DNA of 64,000 nt from an uncultured Bacteroidales bacterium (GTDB lineage Bacteria; Bacteroidota; Bacteroidia; Bacteroidales; P3): contig CAJOHZ010000021.1 of the NCBI GenBank assembly GCA_905234695.1, positions 1 through 64,000 of the forward strand. Direction: 5' to 3'. The position numbers and the translations under genes are program-made. The notes under the pieces were generated by a model. The model was not told the origin of the DNA and made no database searches. It saw only the letters and a program-made list of their open reading frames with translations. Positions 46,131 to 54,860 of the stretch are shown in pieces; position 1 is the stretch's first letter; each line of letters starts with the position of its first letter.

Positions 46131-49100
46131 CTATTCGGCCACCTCGCCGCCCGTTTCGGGTTCGTTCTCCAGTTCAATGACGACCTCTTCCTCCTCTGGC
46201 GGCTGGGTGGCGCCCTCTTCCTCCAAGATGGCGTTGCGCTTGCTCAAGGCCAGCTGCACCAGGTCGTCGCCATCGTAGTTGTCGATGATGCTCTGCAGCG
46301 TCTGCTTGGCCTGCAGATTGTTGCCGCGGGCATAGAAGATATCGGCCCACAGGATAAACGATTTGGCCAGCCAGTAGTCGCTCACGGGGTCGGCAATCAC
46401 GGCCTCGATGGCACGCTCCGAGCCGGCATAGTCGTGCATGAAATAACGCAGTTCGGCCTGACGGTAGGAGGCCTCGCCGCTGTAGTCGCCGTTGGTAGAG
46501 CTCTTCAACAGGGCATACAGGCTGTCGGCCTGGCGGTAGGTGTTGCTGTCGGCATAGTAGGTGCGCGCCATGCTGACACGCGCTTCATCGCGCAGTTCAT
46601 CGGTAATCTTGCCCTCGCCCAACAGCTGACGGGCAGCGGAGAGGATGCTGTCGCGCTGGCCCAGCCGCACCCAGCTGCGCAGGATACCCACGCGGCCCGA
46701 GAGGCGGTTGTTGTCGTTCTCCGACAGGGAGACCAGCTGGCTGTACAGGTCGAGCGACTTGGTGAAGTTGTTGAGGCTATAGGCGATGTTGGCGGCATTG
46801 TGCAGCGACCGTTCGGTGTAGTCGTTGCGACCCGCGGCGGCCACGGCCTCGTAATGCGGCAGCGCCCGCTCGGTCTGTCCGTTGCGGAACAGGCAATCGG
46901 CGGCATAGTAGTGCGCCTGCAGATGGAAGAGGCCTTCGGGGAACTTGTCGAGGTAGCTCTCAAAGCCCTTGACAGAACTCTCGCAGTCGCCGTTCATATA
47001 CAGGTTCTCGGCGGTCATGTAGGTGGTGCTGTCCTGCTCCACGGTCGAGACGCTGGTCTTGGTGGTGCGCTTGACATAGCTGAAATACTCATCCACACGG
47101 TTCTGGCTGACGTAGATGTTCTTCACCGTGCTCAGCGCGTCACGGGCCTCGTTGGTACCGGCATAGTGGGTCAGCAGGCGGTCGAAGACCTCCAGCGCCT
47201 CGGTGTTGCGGTCGGTGTTGTAGTATACCAGACCGATATTGAGGAGCGCGGTCTTAACCAGCGTGTTTTGGGGGTATTTCTGCAAGAAGTTGTTGAAGTA
47301 CATGAGCGCCATCTCATTGTTGTCGCACACCAGATAGGTGTTGCCCACCTCGAAGAGTGCCTTCGGGGCCAACGGAGAGTCTTTGTACTGTTCGAAAATC
47401 TGGTTGAGATACGACAGCTTCTCGTGGTACTTGCCTGTCGCACCATAGGAGAGTGCCTTCTGGTAGGTGGCATAGTCGGCATCGGCATCTTTCGCGTTAA
47501 TCACATGGTCGTAGTGCTTGATGGCCTCGGCATACTTGCTTTCCAAATAGTAGCAGTCGCCCAAGCGGTTGTACACGTCGTTGACCTGATGGGGGTCGAT
47601 GGAGGCATCGGCCAGGCGCAGGAATATCTTGAAATCATCCGTCGCGTCGGAGATATTATCGCGTTTCATGCAGAGGTAGCCGTGTGTATAGAGGGCTTGG
47701 CGATAATAGGGAGAGACGGTGGCGTTGGTGCTCACCATGAAGCGGTCCAGCGTGGTGCCCGCCACATCATAGTCGCCCATGCGGTAGCGTGCTTCGGCAT
47801 AGAGGTAGTAGGCGTCCGTGGTGTACTTGGGCAGGGCATTGATTTTGGTGGCCTTCTGGAAATAGGCGGCAGCCGATTTCATGTTGCCCGTGTTGAACAC
47901 CTCGATACCGCGGTTGATGACGATACGCTGGTAGGCCTGGTTCAGCATCGGTGAACGGTCGGGAATCTTCTCGATAAGGGTCAGCGCATCCTTGTAGTTA
48001 CGAGTGCTGAAATAGAGAGAGGTCAGAATCTCCTCAATTTCCGTGCGGTGCGAGGTCTTGGGGTACTTCTGCAGATAGTCCTCGAACGAGCGGATGGACT
48101 CGTTGTAGGGGTTGGCGTTCAGTTCGTATGAGAGCTTGGCGTAGTTGAACAACGCATCTTCCTTGATGCGGGGGTCAAAGTCCAGTTTGGAGGCCTGGAG
48201 GAACATGCTGCGGGCCTCGCTCTTGCGGTTCAGCTTGATGTCCACGTCGCCCAGCACATAGAGGGCATGCTGTGCCACACTGTCCTCGCAGGCGGTCTTC
48301 TTGGAGAGGTAGAACTGCGCCGAGTCATACTGGTGCAGCATATAGTAACAATAACCTATCTGATAGTAGCTGTCCTGCGGCGTGCAGAGCATCGGCTCCA
48401 GCTTGATGGTGTTGCTCCGCTTGGCTTTGGGCGAATTGGCCATGACTGCATCGTGTTCCTCATCGCTGGCGCGGTTGCGCATTGCGGCATCATAATAGTC
48501 CAAGGCATCCTTGTAGTCGCCACGGTTGAAATAGACCTCGGCCACCATCTGGCGGATTTCGTTCTTCTTGAAGACATCCTCTTCAACCAACAGCACGGGA
48601 GCCATCTCCAGCAGTTCGTCGTTCTTGCCGAGGTAGTAATAGATGCGGGCGATATACGACGGGACAATCTTGGCAAACTTGCGGTCGCTCTGGAGTTTCT
48701 GGAAGTTGCGCAGCGCCAGGTCGTATTTCCCGTCCATATACTGCAGATGGGCATAGTAGTACAGGGCGGCGTTGGTGTACTTGGACTTGCCGTTGATTTC
48801 CTGGGCGAAATACTTCTTGGCGTCGTCATACTGCTCGTCGCTGAAATAGCAGTAGCCCACCTTGAAGTTATACTCGCTGCGGTGGCCGTACTCCACCTCA
48901 CGTGCCTGCACCTTGACGTAGTATTTCAACGCCTTCTTGTAGTCACCGGCGGCATAGTGGTAGTTGCCCAAGTAGAAATTGGCCATATTGCAGTGTTTGC
49001 TCTGCGGATAGAGTCGCAGGAACTCCTGCAGCCGGAAGTCGGCATCCTTGTTGGTCAACTTCTCGGCACACACCGCACCGTAATAGCAGGCGTCGCCCGC

Positions 49101-49310
49101 CATCTGTTCGTCCACCGACATGCCTTCGGCCGCCAGTTTGTCGAAGAGATTCTGTGCCGAAGCATATTTTTCTTTCTGGTAAAGGTCGAGCGCCTGCCGG
49201 AAAAGGGCCTTCTCCGACTCGCCGGAACTCTTTTTTTGTGCCGCGGCACCCGCCGCCGAGAGCAGCATTATAGCCGCAAGTACAAGAATCTTAACTCTTT
49301 GCATCTGCAT
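46131..49310 (-). CDS. Large periplasmic TPR-repeat protein
   Basis: 1059 residues with a signal peptide (MQRVKILVLAAIMLLSAAGAAAQ). Almost the whole chain is tetratricopeptide-like helix pairs (for example ALDLYQKEKYASAQNLFDKLAAEG, ANFYLGNYHYAAGDYKKALKYY, ALFNYAKLSYELNANPYNESI, ALLNIGLVYYNTDRNTEALEVFDRLL), at least 20 repeats, ending in an acidic tail of Glu/Pro. TPR solenoids act as assembly platforms; a partnership with the barrel encoded next is inferred from the tight pairing. The first ATG (49310) and one two codons on are both possible starts. Confidence 0.85.
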   Translation of the reverse strand: MQMQRVKILVLAAIMLLSAAGAAAQKKSSGESEKALFRQALDLYQKEKYASAQNLFDKLAAEGMSVDEQMAGDACYYGAVCAEKLTNKDADFRLQEFLRLYPQSKHCNMANFYLGNYHYAAGDYKKALKYYVKVQAREVEYGHRSEYNFKVGYCYFSDEQYDDAKKYFAQEINGKSKYTNAALYYYAHLQYMDGKYDLALRNFQKLQSDRKFAKIVPSYIARIYYYLGKNDELLEMAPVLLVEEDVFKKNEIRQMVAEVYFNRGDYKDALDYYDAAMRNRASDEEHDAVMANSPKAKRSNTIKLEPMLCTPQDSYYQIGYCYYMLHQYDSAQFYLSKKTACEDSVAQHALYVLGDVDIKLNRKSEARSMFLQASKLDFDPRIKEDALFNYAKLSYELNANPYNESIRSFEDYLQKYPKTSHRTEIEEILTSLYFSTRNYKDALTLIEKIPDRSPMLNQAYQRIVINRGIEVFNTGNMKSAAAYFQKATKINALPKYTTDAYYLYAEARYRMGDYDVAGTTLDRFMVSTNATVSPYYRQALYTHGYLCMKRDNISDATDDFKIFLRLADASIDPHQVNDVYNRLGDCYYLESKYAEAIKHYDHVINAKDADADYATYQKALSYGATGKYHEKLSYLNQIFEQYKDSPLAPKALFEVGNTYLVCDNNEMALMYFNNFLQKYPQNTLVKTALLNIGLVYYNTDRNTEALEVFDRLLTHYAGTNEARDALSTVKNIYVSQNRVDEYFSYVKRTTKTSVSTVEQDSTTYMTAENLYMNGDCESSVKGFESYLDKFPEGLFHLQAHYYAADCLFRNGQTERALPHYEAVAAAGRNDYTERSLHNAANIAYSLNNFTKSLDLYSQLVSLSENDNNRLSGRVGILRSWVRLGQRDSILSAARQLLGEGKITDELRDEARVSMARTYYADSNTYRQADSLYALLKSSTNGDYSGEASYRQAELRYFMHDYAGSERAIEAVIADPVSDYWLAKSFILWADIFYARGNNLQAKQTLQSIIDNYDGDDLVQLALSKRNAILEEEGATQPPEEEEVVIELENEPETGGEVAE

Positions 49311-49386
49311 GGATATAGTATTTTCAAAGTATAAAATTACAACTTAAAAACGATACTACACCCCTGCCCCACAATATTTTATCAAC

Positions 49387-49411
49387 AAGAGCCTGTTAGG
49401 ACGGGCTCTTT
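49387..49411 (-). terminator. Weak hairpin upstream of the TPR gene
   Basis: A 7-bp stem AAGAGCC / GGCTCTT followed on the minus strand by TTGTTGAT; would end transcripts coming from the TlpA-like gene or the remnant. Confidence 0.45.
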
Positions 49412-49469
49412 ACGTTGGCCTTAACACTGGTTTTGCGTTTCGGTTTTAACTTCCGTTCCGCTCACCAAA

Positions 49470-49632
49470 CTACAAATCATTGTTGTACTGCACCGCTGCC
49501 TGGTAGTCTTCCTCGGTGATTGTCAAAGTCAGGCGGGTACTATAGATTTCTTGGACTTGAGGAATTATATTATTCGTTCAACGGCGATATTCCTTTTTGG
49601 AGATTTCCTCTTTCTCAAACAGTTCATCCATT
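49470..49632 (-). pseudogene. Possible remnant of a small gene with an in-frame stop
   Basis: On the minus strand ATG GAT GAA at 49632 reads MDELFEKEEISKKEYRR, a TGA, then TNNIIPQVQEIYSTRL and TLTITEEDYQAAVQYNNDL before a TAG at 49470. Both halves look protein-like and share one frame, suggesting a nonsense mutation, with MITE-like copy 2 lying just 5' of it. It is too short to identify, and chance cannot be excluded. Confidence 0.3.
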
Positions 49633-49650
49633 CTTGTTCGAGATAACTTA

Positions 49651-49801
49651 GAAACTGTTTAAATTTAATTGATGGAATTTGTTATACAGCAAAGCGAGCA
49701 GATTTTTCTTCTTTTTGAGGGAGCAATGGGGGTCCATTGTAACCGAAAAGATGCCGTTTTGATGCTTTAAGAAAAACATTGGATTAATTTTAAACAGTTT
49801 C
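49651..49801 (+). mobile_element. MITE-like element, copy 2
   Basis: 151 bp with inverted termini GAAACTGTTTAAATTTAAT and ATTAATTTTAAACAGTTTC, flanked by TTA at 49648-49650 and 49802-49804. The right-hand TTA supplies the stop codon (TAA on the minus strand) of the TlpA-like gene. Same orientation as copy 3. Confidence 0.85.
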
Positions 49802-51268
49802 TTAATGGAGGAGGAAGAAGGGTTTGGATTCCTCTTCCTGTTTCTGCATCCAGGGGGCCTGCAGCAAGAAACCCGTGGCCGGCGCGGGGGTGACGGTGTA
49901 CTGCAGCTGCCCGTCGGGGTTGATGAGGATGAAATGAGGGTACGACACCACCTGGTAGTGTTCCAACAGCTTGTAGTTGCCATCGAAATGCAGCCATGTC
50001 CAACTGCACCGACGGCCCCGCTTGCTGTTGCGCAGGAAGTTGTACATCTTCTGAAACTCCCTGTCACAGTCGATGGTGATGAATTCGACATTGTCGTTCT
50101 TAGCGTAAATGCTGTCCTTGAAATGCGAGAGGGTCTCGATTTCGGCCAAACAGCTGGGATCGCCCACACGGACGAAGGAGAGGTAAACCCACTTGCCCTT
50201 CAGACTGTCGAGCGAGACGGGCTGCCGGTCGATGTCGGGCAGGGTGAACGACGGCACCTCGGAGCCGCTAGTACCCTGACGCAGATGTGCGGACATGCGT
50301 TGGGCCAACTGGCGGTGCTCGGGAAACTTGCTGCGGGCACCGAGGAGGTCTATCATCTGCACCACCTTGTCTCCCTCGTAATAGCGGGTGTCGTAGTAGG
50401 CCTCCTGCAATCCTTCGAGGGCAGCGAGTTCGCGCACCTGCTCATGGCGTAGCAGCGAGTCGGTACCCAGCGAGTCGAGCAGCACGTCGAGTTTCAACTC
50501 GTTGACCATTCGGGCCAACTGTTTGATGGGAATCTTGGCGGTACCGTTGGAGACGGCGCCGGCGAAAAGGGTGGTGAAAAACGACATATAGTTCTCGTCG
50601 TAATACAGGATGGGCTGCCCCTTGACGAGGCGGTTGGCCAGATGGCGACGCGACTCGAACTGGAGGCTATACTTCAACTCGGCGAGTTTATAGGTCTTAT
50701 AGCGGTTGAAGAAGCGGTTGTCGGTATCGGGATTGAGGCGTGCCACCTCGGCCTCCAAACTGTCGAAATAACGGCGCTGGGGGCGGAAACGGCTGTCGAA
50801 ATAGAAACGGTGGCTGTCGATATAGTTCGCCACGGTGGCCTCGAAGTCGGAGATAAGGCCGTTGAGCTCGCCCTCGGGCATACCGATGAATTCAAGCGGC
50901 AGCGCCACGGGGTCGAGGAAGATATTCTTCTTCTCGTTGATGTCCCAGTCGAAGGTGGGGACGTAGACTTCGTACTCACGACCGGGCTCGACATAGAACG
51001 ACTGACTGTAATCCTCAATCTGGAGGAACATCAGCGTGGGGTAGTTGGAATAGCCATGGAGTTCGAAGTGGCGGTTCTCGGCGATGACAGCGCGGTCCAC
51101 CAGTTCCTCGACACGGGTGAGCATGTCGCTGTAACGGTACAACTCGACGGTCTTGCCGGCACCGCCCTCCACCTCGCCGCGGATAGTGATATTGACCTGC
51201 GCAGAGAGAGAGAATCCCAGTGTCCAAAGGCAGGAACCCAGAAGTAAGAAGAAGTGTAGTTTTCTCAT
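49802..51268 (-). CDS. TlpA-like thioredoxin-fold protein with incomplete CXXC
   Basis: 488 residues: signal peptide (MRKLHFFLLLGSCLWTLGFSLSA), an N-terminal beta-rich domain (ITIRGEVEGGAGKTVELYRY) as in DUF4369-type fusions, a helical middle, and a C-terminal thioredoxin-like domain (about 340-475: VPSFTLPDIDRQPVSLDSLKGKWVYLSFV). The active site reads RVGDPSC, so only the second Cys of CXXC is kept and a dithiol reductase role is doubtful; a structural or single-Cys function is possible. The stop codon is the target duplication of a MITE-like element, and a second copy lies 13 bp before its start, so the gene is bracketed. Confidence 0.78.
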   Translation of the reverse strand: MRKLHFFLLLGSCLWTLGFSLSAQVNITIRGEVEGGAGKTVELYRYSDMLTRVEELVDRAVIAENRHFELHGYSNYPTLMFLQIEDYSQSFYVEPGREYEVYVPTFDWDINEKKNIFLDPVALPLEFIGMPEGELNGLISDFEATVANYIDSHRFYFDSRFRPQRRYFDSLEAEVARLNPDTDNRFFNRYKTYKLAELKYSLQFESRRHLANRLVKGQPILYYDENYMSFFTTLFAGAVSNGTAKIPIKQLARMVNELKLDVLLDSLGTDSLLRHEQVRELAALEGLQEAYYDTRYYEGDKVVQMIDLLGARSKFPEHRQLAQRMSAHLRQGTSGSEVPSFTLPDIDRQPVSLDSLKGKWVYLSFVRVGDPSCLAEIETLSHFKDSIYAKNDNVEFITIDCDREFQKMYNFLRNSKRGRRCSWTWLHFDGNYKLLEHYQVVSYPHFILINPDGQLQYTVTPAPATGFLLQAPWMQKQEEESKPFFLLH

Positions 51269-51280
51269 TTCGACTTTTAA

Positions 51281-51434
51281 GAAACTGTTTTAATTTAATT
51301 GATGGAATTTGTTATACAGCAAAGCGAGCAGATTTTTCTTCTTTTTGAGGGAGCAATGGGGGTCCATTGTAACCGAAAAAAGGAGGGAAATTTGACGCTT
51401 TAAGAAAAACATTGGATTAATTTTAAACAGTTTC
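51281..51434 (+). mobile_element. MITE-like element, copy 3
   Basis: 154 bp, inverted termini GAAACTGTTTTAATTTAAT and ATTAATTTTAAACAGTTTC, flanked by TAA at 51278-51280 and 51435-51437. Interior nearly identical to copy 2 except near the right end. Inserted between the TlpA-like gene and the stop of the Omp85-like gene. Confidence 0.85.
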
Positions 51435-51437
51435 TAA

Positions 51438-52808
51438 CTAGAACATGTAGCCCATTTTGACGTACAGGTTGCTGAACTTGCCGTTGTCCTGCTTGTCGAA
51501 GGCGGTGGCCCAGTCGACGGAGAGGACGAAGTTGTCGTTCATGGCCACTTTGAGACCGCAGCCGCCGGAGAGGTGCAGGGCATGCAGGCGGGAGTTGTCA
51601 TAAAGCGAGGGACTTTCCGCAAGGACGTCGGTGTACGTGATAAGATATTCCGCCCGCTGCGGGTCGGCGTACACATCATCGTAGGGCTGCACCACCATGC
51701 CGGCATCCACAAAGGGATTCAGGCCGATATAGAAGAGGTTCTTGCCGATATTGAAATGGGCCACCTGCACACGGAATTCCACGTTGGCGAAGGCCACGCC
51801 ACGGGCCAGGATGCGGTTGCGCATGATGCCGCGGATGGAGTTGCCGCCGCCCAGTCCCTCATAGACCACCCGCTGCATGTAGAGCTGGTTGAGGTAGGTG
51901 TTGAGGTAGAAAGGGCTTTCGCCAGCCACGTTGAGCTGGGTGCCCAGTCGATAGGCGAAGGTGAGCCGTTGGGGCAGCAACTGGATATATTGCCGCCAGG
52001 CGGCGTTGAATTTCAAGTCGTTGTACTCGGCCATATCACCCAGTCCTGCATAGTAGGTAAGGAACGCATCGGCATGGATTCCCCTGCGGGGGTTCTGCTG
52101 ACGGTCGCGGGTGTCGAAGGTGAGACCGCCATGCAGGTAGGGATGGGTGCCTCCATTGGCCTCACCCGCCTTGATATAGCCCAAAGAGACATACTGGTCA
52201 AAGAGGGTCGTGGTGTCGGGCAGGTGTTTGCTCTCGTCCTTGGTATAGGAGTTGAGGCGCTCGACATCGACGGAGCCAACGGAATAATGCAGCACGCCCA
52301 CGCCGGCATTCCAGTACCACGGGCTGGAGAGCTCGCCCTGGAGGTCGGCGCTGAAACGGAACATATCGCGGCGGTACTTGTAGTAGGCACGCGAGATATA
52401 ATCCGGGTCGTCTTGGGTGGAATAGGCGGAATTGTAGGCTGACTGATAGCCGTTGAAGCCATAGAAGTCGCACATGAGGTCGGGCAGATAGGACATATCG
52501 ACACTCAACCGATGGCCGGGAATGAGGTAGCGCGAGTCGTACGACAGGCGGAAAAGGCCATAGTGTTTGGTGGTGTAGGCGGCTTCGGCATAGATGGAAT
52601 GGAGATACTCAGGATAGGTGGAGCCATCGCCGAAATAGTAGATATTGGTAAGCGCCCCGAGTTGAAGACCCAGATCGGCATCGTAGGCCACACTGGGAAG
52701 CACGCCGAAGGTCCACCCCTGGCGCACCTTGCGGGTGGTGTCGGCACCCTCTTGGGCATAGAGCGACGGCACAGCCGCCAACAGAAGAAGTAAAGTTAGT
52801 TTTTTCAT
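51438..52808 (-). CDS. Omp85/BamA-type outer-membrane barrel protein without POTRA domains
   Basis: 456 residues with a signal peptide (MKKLTLLLLLAAVPSLYA). The chain is a 16-strand-like barrel; the Omp85 loop-6 motif appears as GGGNSIRGIMRNRILARG (RG of the VRGF-type motif), and FDTRDRQQNPRRGIHADAFLTYY is typical of the family's strand region. There are no POTRA repeats, so it is unlikely to be BamA itself and more likely a surface-antigen relative of unknown substrate. Its ATG overlaps the symporter stop by 4 bp. Confidence 0.8.
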   Translation of the reverse strand: MKKLTLLLLLAAVPSLYAQEGADTTRKVRQGWTFGVLPSVAYDADLGLQLGALTNIYYFGDGSTYPEYLHSIYAEAAYTTKHYGLFRLSYDSRYLIPGHRLSVDMSYLPDLMCDFYGFNGYQSAYNSAYSTQDDPDYISRAYYKYRRDMFRFSADLQGELSSPWYWNAGVGVLHYSVGSVDVERLNSYTKDESKHLPDTTTLFDQYVSLGYIKAGEANGGTHPYLHGGLTFDTRDRQQNPRRGIHADAFLTYYAGLGDMAEYNDLKFNAAWRQYIQLLPQRLTFAYRLGTQLNVAGESPFYLNTYLNQLYMQRVVYEGLGGGNSIRGIMRNRILARGVAFANVEFRVQVAHFNIGKNLFYIGLNPFVDAGMVVQPYDDVYADPQRAEYLITYTDVLAESPSLYDNSRLHALHLSGGCGLKVAMNDNFVLSVDWATAFDKQDNGKFSNLYVKMGYMF

Positions 52809-54199
52809 AGTTGTTTTTTCTTGAATATTTTCTTACGGAAGATGAACAGTGCAAAGATGAGGAACGCCCCCACCAGTATGGCGAGAGTGATGAGGGTGTT
52901 GGTGAGACTTGCCGGGGCGAAGCCCATGAGCAGCAGCACTGGGAAACCGAACACAATGGCCGGGATGGTCTGCAGCACCAGATTGTTGGCGGCGGGGGTC
53001 TCGAACTTGGGGTCGATCTCGCGCAGCAGTATCATGCCGTTGGAGGCCGTACCGGTGAGCATTCCGAACATGGAAAAGAAGCCCTCGTATTGGTATTCGG
53101 GATAGAGGTGGCGGCAGCAGCGCAACACATAGATGAAGGTCACCAGCGCACCGATGGTGCAAACCAGCAGCAGCGGCAGCCAAATGCCCCGAAGGTTATT
53201 GAAGTCGATGGCGGCGGTGCCGGCCACAATCATGAAATCGAAGCAGGTGCCCGCAATGCGGTCGAGGGTGTAGTTATTGATATACTCGCGCTGGATGACA
53301 CGCTGCTTGCGCAATTTGTTGATGATGACCTTGACCAACACACCCAGCAGGGTACCCCAGAGGAAGTTGAATCCCCATACCATGGGTTTGAGGGTCTTGA
53401 CGCCGAAGTTGCCGAGGTCGAGCTGCTGCACTCCGTACATCAGCAGGAACACAAAGAAGTAGACCAACAGCACCAGACTTATCTGGACGGTAAGCTTGTC
53501 GATGGACTCCGAGTGCGGGATTTCGTTCTCCGACTCGTAGTCGGCCAGCGTATAGGTTTCCTGTCCCTTGGCCGCCCGTTGGGTGAGCCGTCCCTTGCGA
53601 CGCAGGATGTTCATATAGATAACGCCTACAAGGCTTCCCACGATAAAGCCGGCGGCGGCGATACTAAGGCCGAAGTCGATACCGTGGAAGGCAATGCCCT
53701 GATCGGCGGCTTGCCCCGCATAGACTCCGCCGAAGTTCATCGCCTGTCCGGGACCCTGGCCGTAGCCCATGGGCAGCAGCAAGCCGGAGGCGTAGAAAAA
53801 GTCGGTGCGGTTCCACCACAGGAAAAGGGGGATGGTCAGCAACAGACCCGCAATACCTTGAATGATATATGAGCTGGCGGTGACAGCGCCGGTCTCAACC
53901 ACCTTCATGGTGGTGGTGGAACTCTTGATTTTCTTGTTCTTCAACGCCATGGCCACGAAACCGAGGCCGAGGGCGTGGTAGGTGATGATTTCCATCGAAG
54001 GCTTGTCGACCAACTGGGAAAAGAAATCGAACGGTTTCAGGCAGAGAATCAGCAGGCCCGCGACAAGGGCGGAGGGCAGCAGGCTACGTTTCAGCAACGG
54101 CACGTTGCAGCGGATGAGGTTGGCCACCAACAGGGCCAGCACGATGATAAAGAACTGGATGAGCCATGCCCAAGCTGAAGGGGAAGCAAATGAGGTCAT
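52805..54199 (-). CDS. gltS: GltS-family sodium/glutamate symporter
   Basis: 464 residues, polytopic inner-membrane protein with about 11-12 hydrophobic segments. It shows the GltS pattern of two inverted halves with glycine-rich hairpins (GLLLPMGYGQGPGQAMNFG in the first half, FFSMFGMLTGTASNGMILLREIDP in the second). The family takes up glutamate with Na+. The cytoplasmic insert between halves (about 200-240) is charged. Leads an operon with the Omp85-like gene through a 4-bp overlap. Substrate assumed from the family. Confidence 0.85.
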   Translation of the reverse strand: MTSFASPSAWAWLIQFFIIVLALLVANLIRCNVPLLKRSLLPSALVAGLLILCLKPFDFFSQLVDKPSMEIITYHALGLGFVAMALKNKKIKSSTTTMKVVETGAVTASSYIIQGIAGLLLTIPLFLWWNRTDFFYASGLLLPMGYGQGPGQAMNFGGVYAGQAADQGIAFHGIDFGLSIAAAGFIVGSLVGVIYMNILRRKGRLTQRAAKGQETYTLADYESENEIPHSESIDKLTVQISLVLLVYFFVFLLMYGVQQLDLGNFGVKTLKPMVWGFNFLWGTLLGVLVKVIINKLRKQRVIQREYINNYTLDRIAGTCFDFMIVAGTAAIDFNNLRGIWLPLLLVCTIGALVTFIYVLRCCRHLYPEYQYEGFFSMFGMLTGTASNGMILLREIDPKFETPAANNLVLQTIPAIVFGFPVLLLMGFAPASLTNTLITLAILVGAFLIFALFIFRKKIFKKKQL

Positions 54200-54304
54200 A
54201 AGCAGAAGTTTTTAGGCATTAACGCGCATCCGCGAAAATTATTGTATATGCAAAAAAAAAGAAATACTACTATGAAAAAGTCCGACTGAATGGAAAATAA
54301 AGCG

Positions 54305-54312
54305 TAAATTTG
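54305..54312 (+). promoter_or_regulatory. -7 promoter element for the lipoprotein-GNAT-acyltransferase genes
   Basis: TAAATTTG followed by CAG, 27 bp before the ATG at 54339. Confidence 0.6.
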
Positions 54313-54338
54313 CAGCCAAATTCAATACCAACCAACGA

Positions 54339-54860
54339 ATGAGAAGAATCAGACAATCGATTGCATGTGTGGCACTCCTGCTCATCACAGGTGCCTGCTG
54401 CACCAATCGCAACACCTCGCCACAGGTGGAGGGACACTACACCTACGAACACGCCTTCAACTACGATTTGTTCGGGAACCACTTCGATGTGCACGAGACC
54501 GGCACCATGGACTTCTACCCCGACAGCAGCGCCCTCGACTCCGCACGGCAGGTGTATGTGGCGACACTGGCGAATGGCGACACCGTGACATGGGTGTTCA
54601 ACTACATCAGCCCCAGCTGTTGGCATGTGGAGGGCGACGATTTCTACTTCTCCGGCATCAAAGAGTCTTTCCGCATGGAAGTGGCTGAGGGTGACAAAGA
54701 GGCCGAACTGGCACAAAAGATTATCGAAGTCATCAGCGGCAGTATCAACTACAAATACAAATTCCACCTTGACACGCTCACGGAAGACCGTCTGCAGTGG
54801 AGCTACACCTACCGCGACGGCCACTCCGACACGTGGGAATTCTTCAGACATGAAAACTGA
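54339..54860 (+). CDS. Lipoprotein of unknown function
   Basis: 173 residues with a lipoprotein-like signal (MRRIRQSIACVALLLITGACC, Cys in TGAC). The mature part is beta-rich (VEGHYTYEHAFNYDLFGNHFDVHETGTMDFYPDSS ... DRLQWSYTYRDGHSDTWEF) and resembles small lipocalin-like Bacteroidota lipoproteins, though no family can be named. It overlaps the acetyltransferase gene by 11 bp. Confidence 0.7.
   Translation: MRRIRQSIACVALLLITGACCTNRNTSPQVEGHYTYEHAFNYDLFGNHFDVHETGTMDFYPDSSALDSARQVYVATLANGDTVTWVFNYISPSCWHVEGDDFYFSGIKESFRMEVAEGDKEAELAQKIIEVISGSINYKYKFHLDTLTEDRLQWSYTYRDGHSDTWEFFRHEN

Larger units (their letters stand above)
49311..49801. other. Intergenic region between the TPR gene and the TlpA-like gene
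   Basis: 491 bp: the TPR gene leader, a small hairpin (49387-49411), a possible gene remnant (49470-49632, minus) and MITE-like copy 2 (49651-49801). No intact gene. Confidence 0.65.

Noticed and set aside
44475-47954. Very long plus-strand frame (over 1,100 codons) opposite the barrel and TPR genes
   Set aside because: It crosses two well-supported minus-strand genes and their gap, is Val/His/Gly-rich without domains, and is explained by GC-rich third positions.
52811-53872. Plus-strand frame opposite the GltS gene
   Set aside because: The minus strand has a convincing polytopic symporter; the plus-strand frame is hydrophilic, Glu/Gln/His-rich and without start signals.
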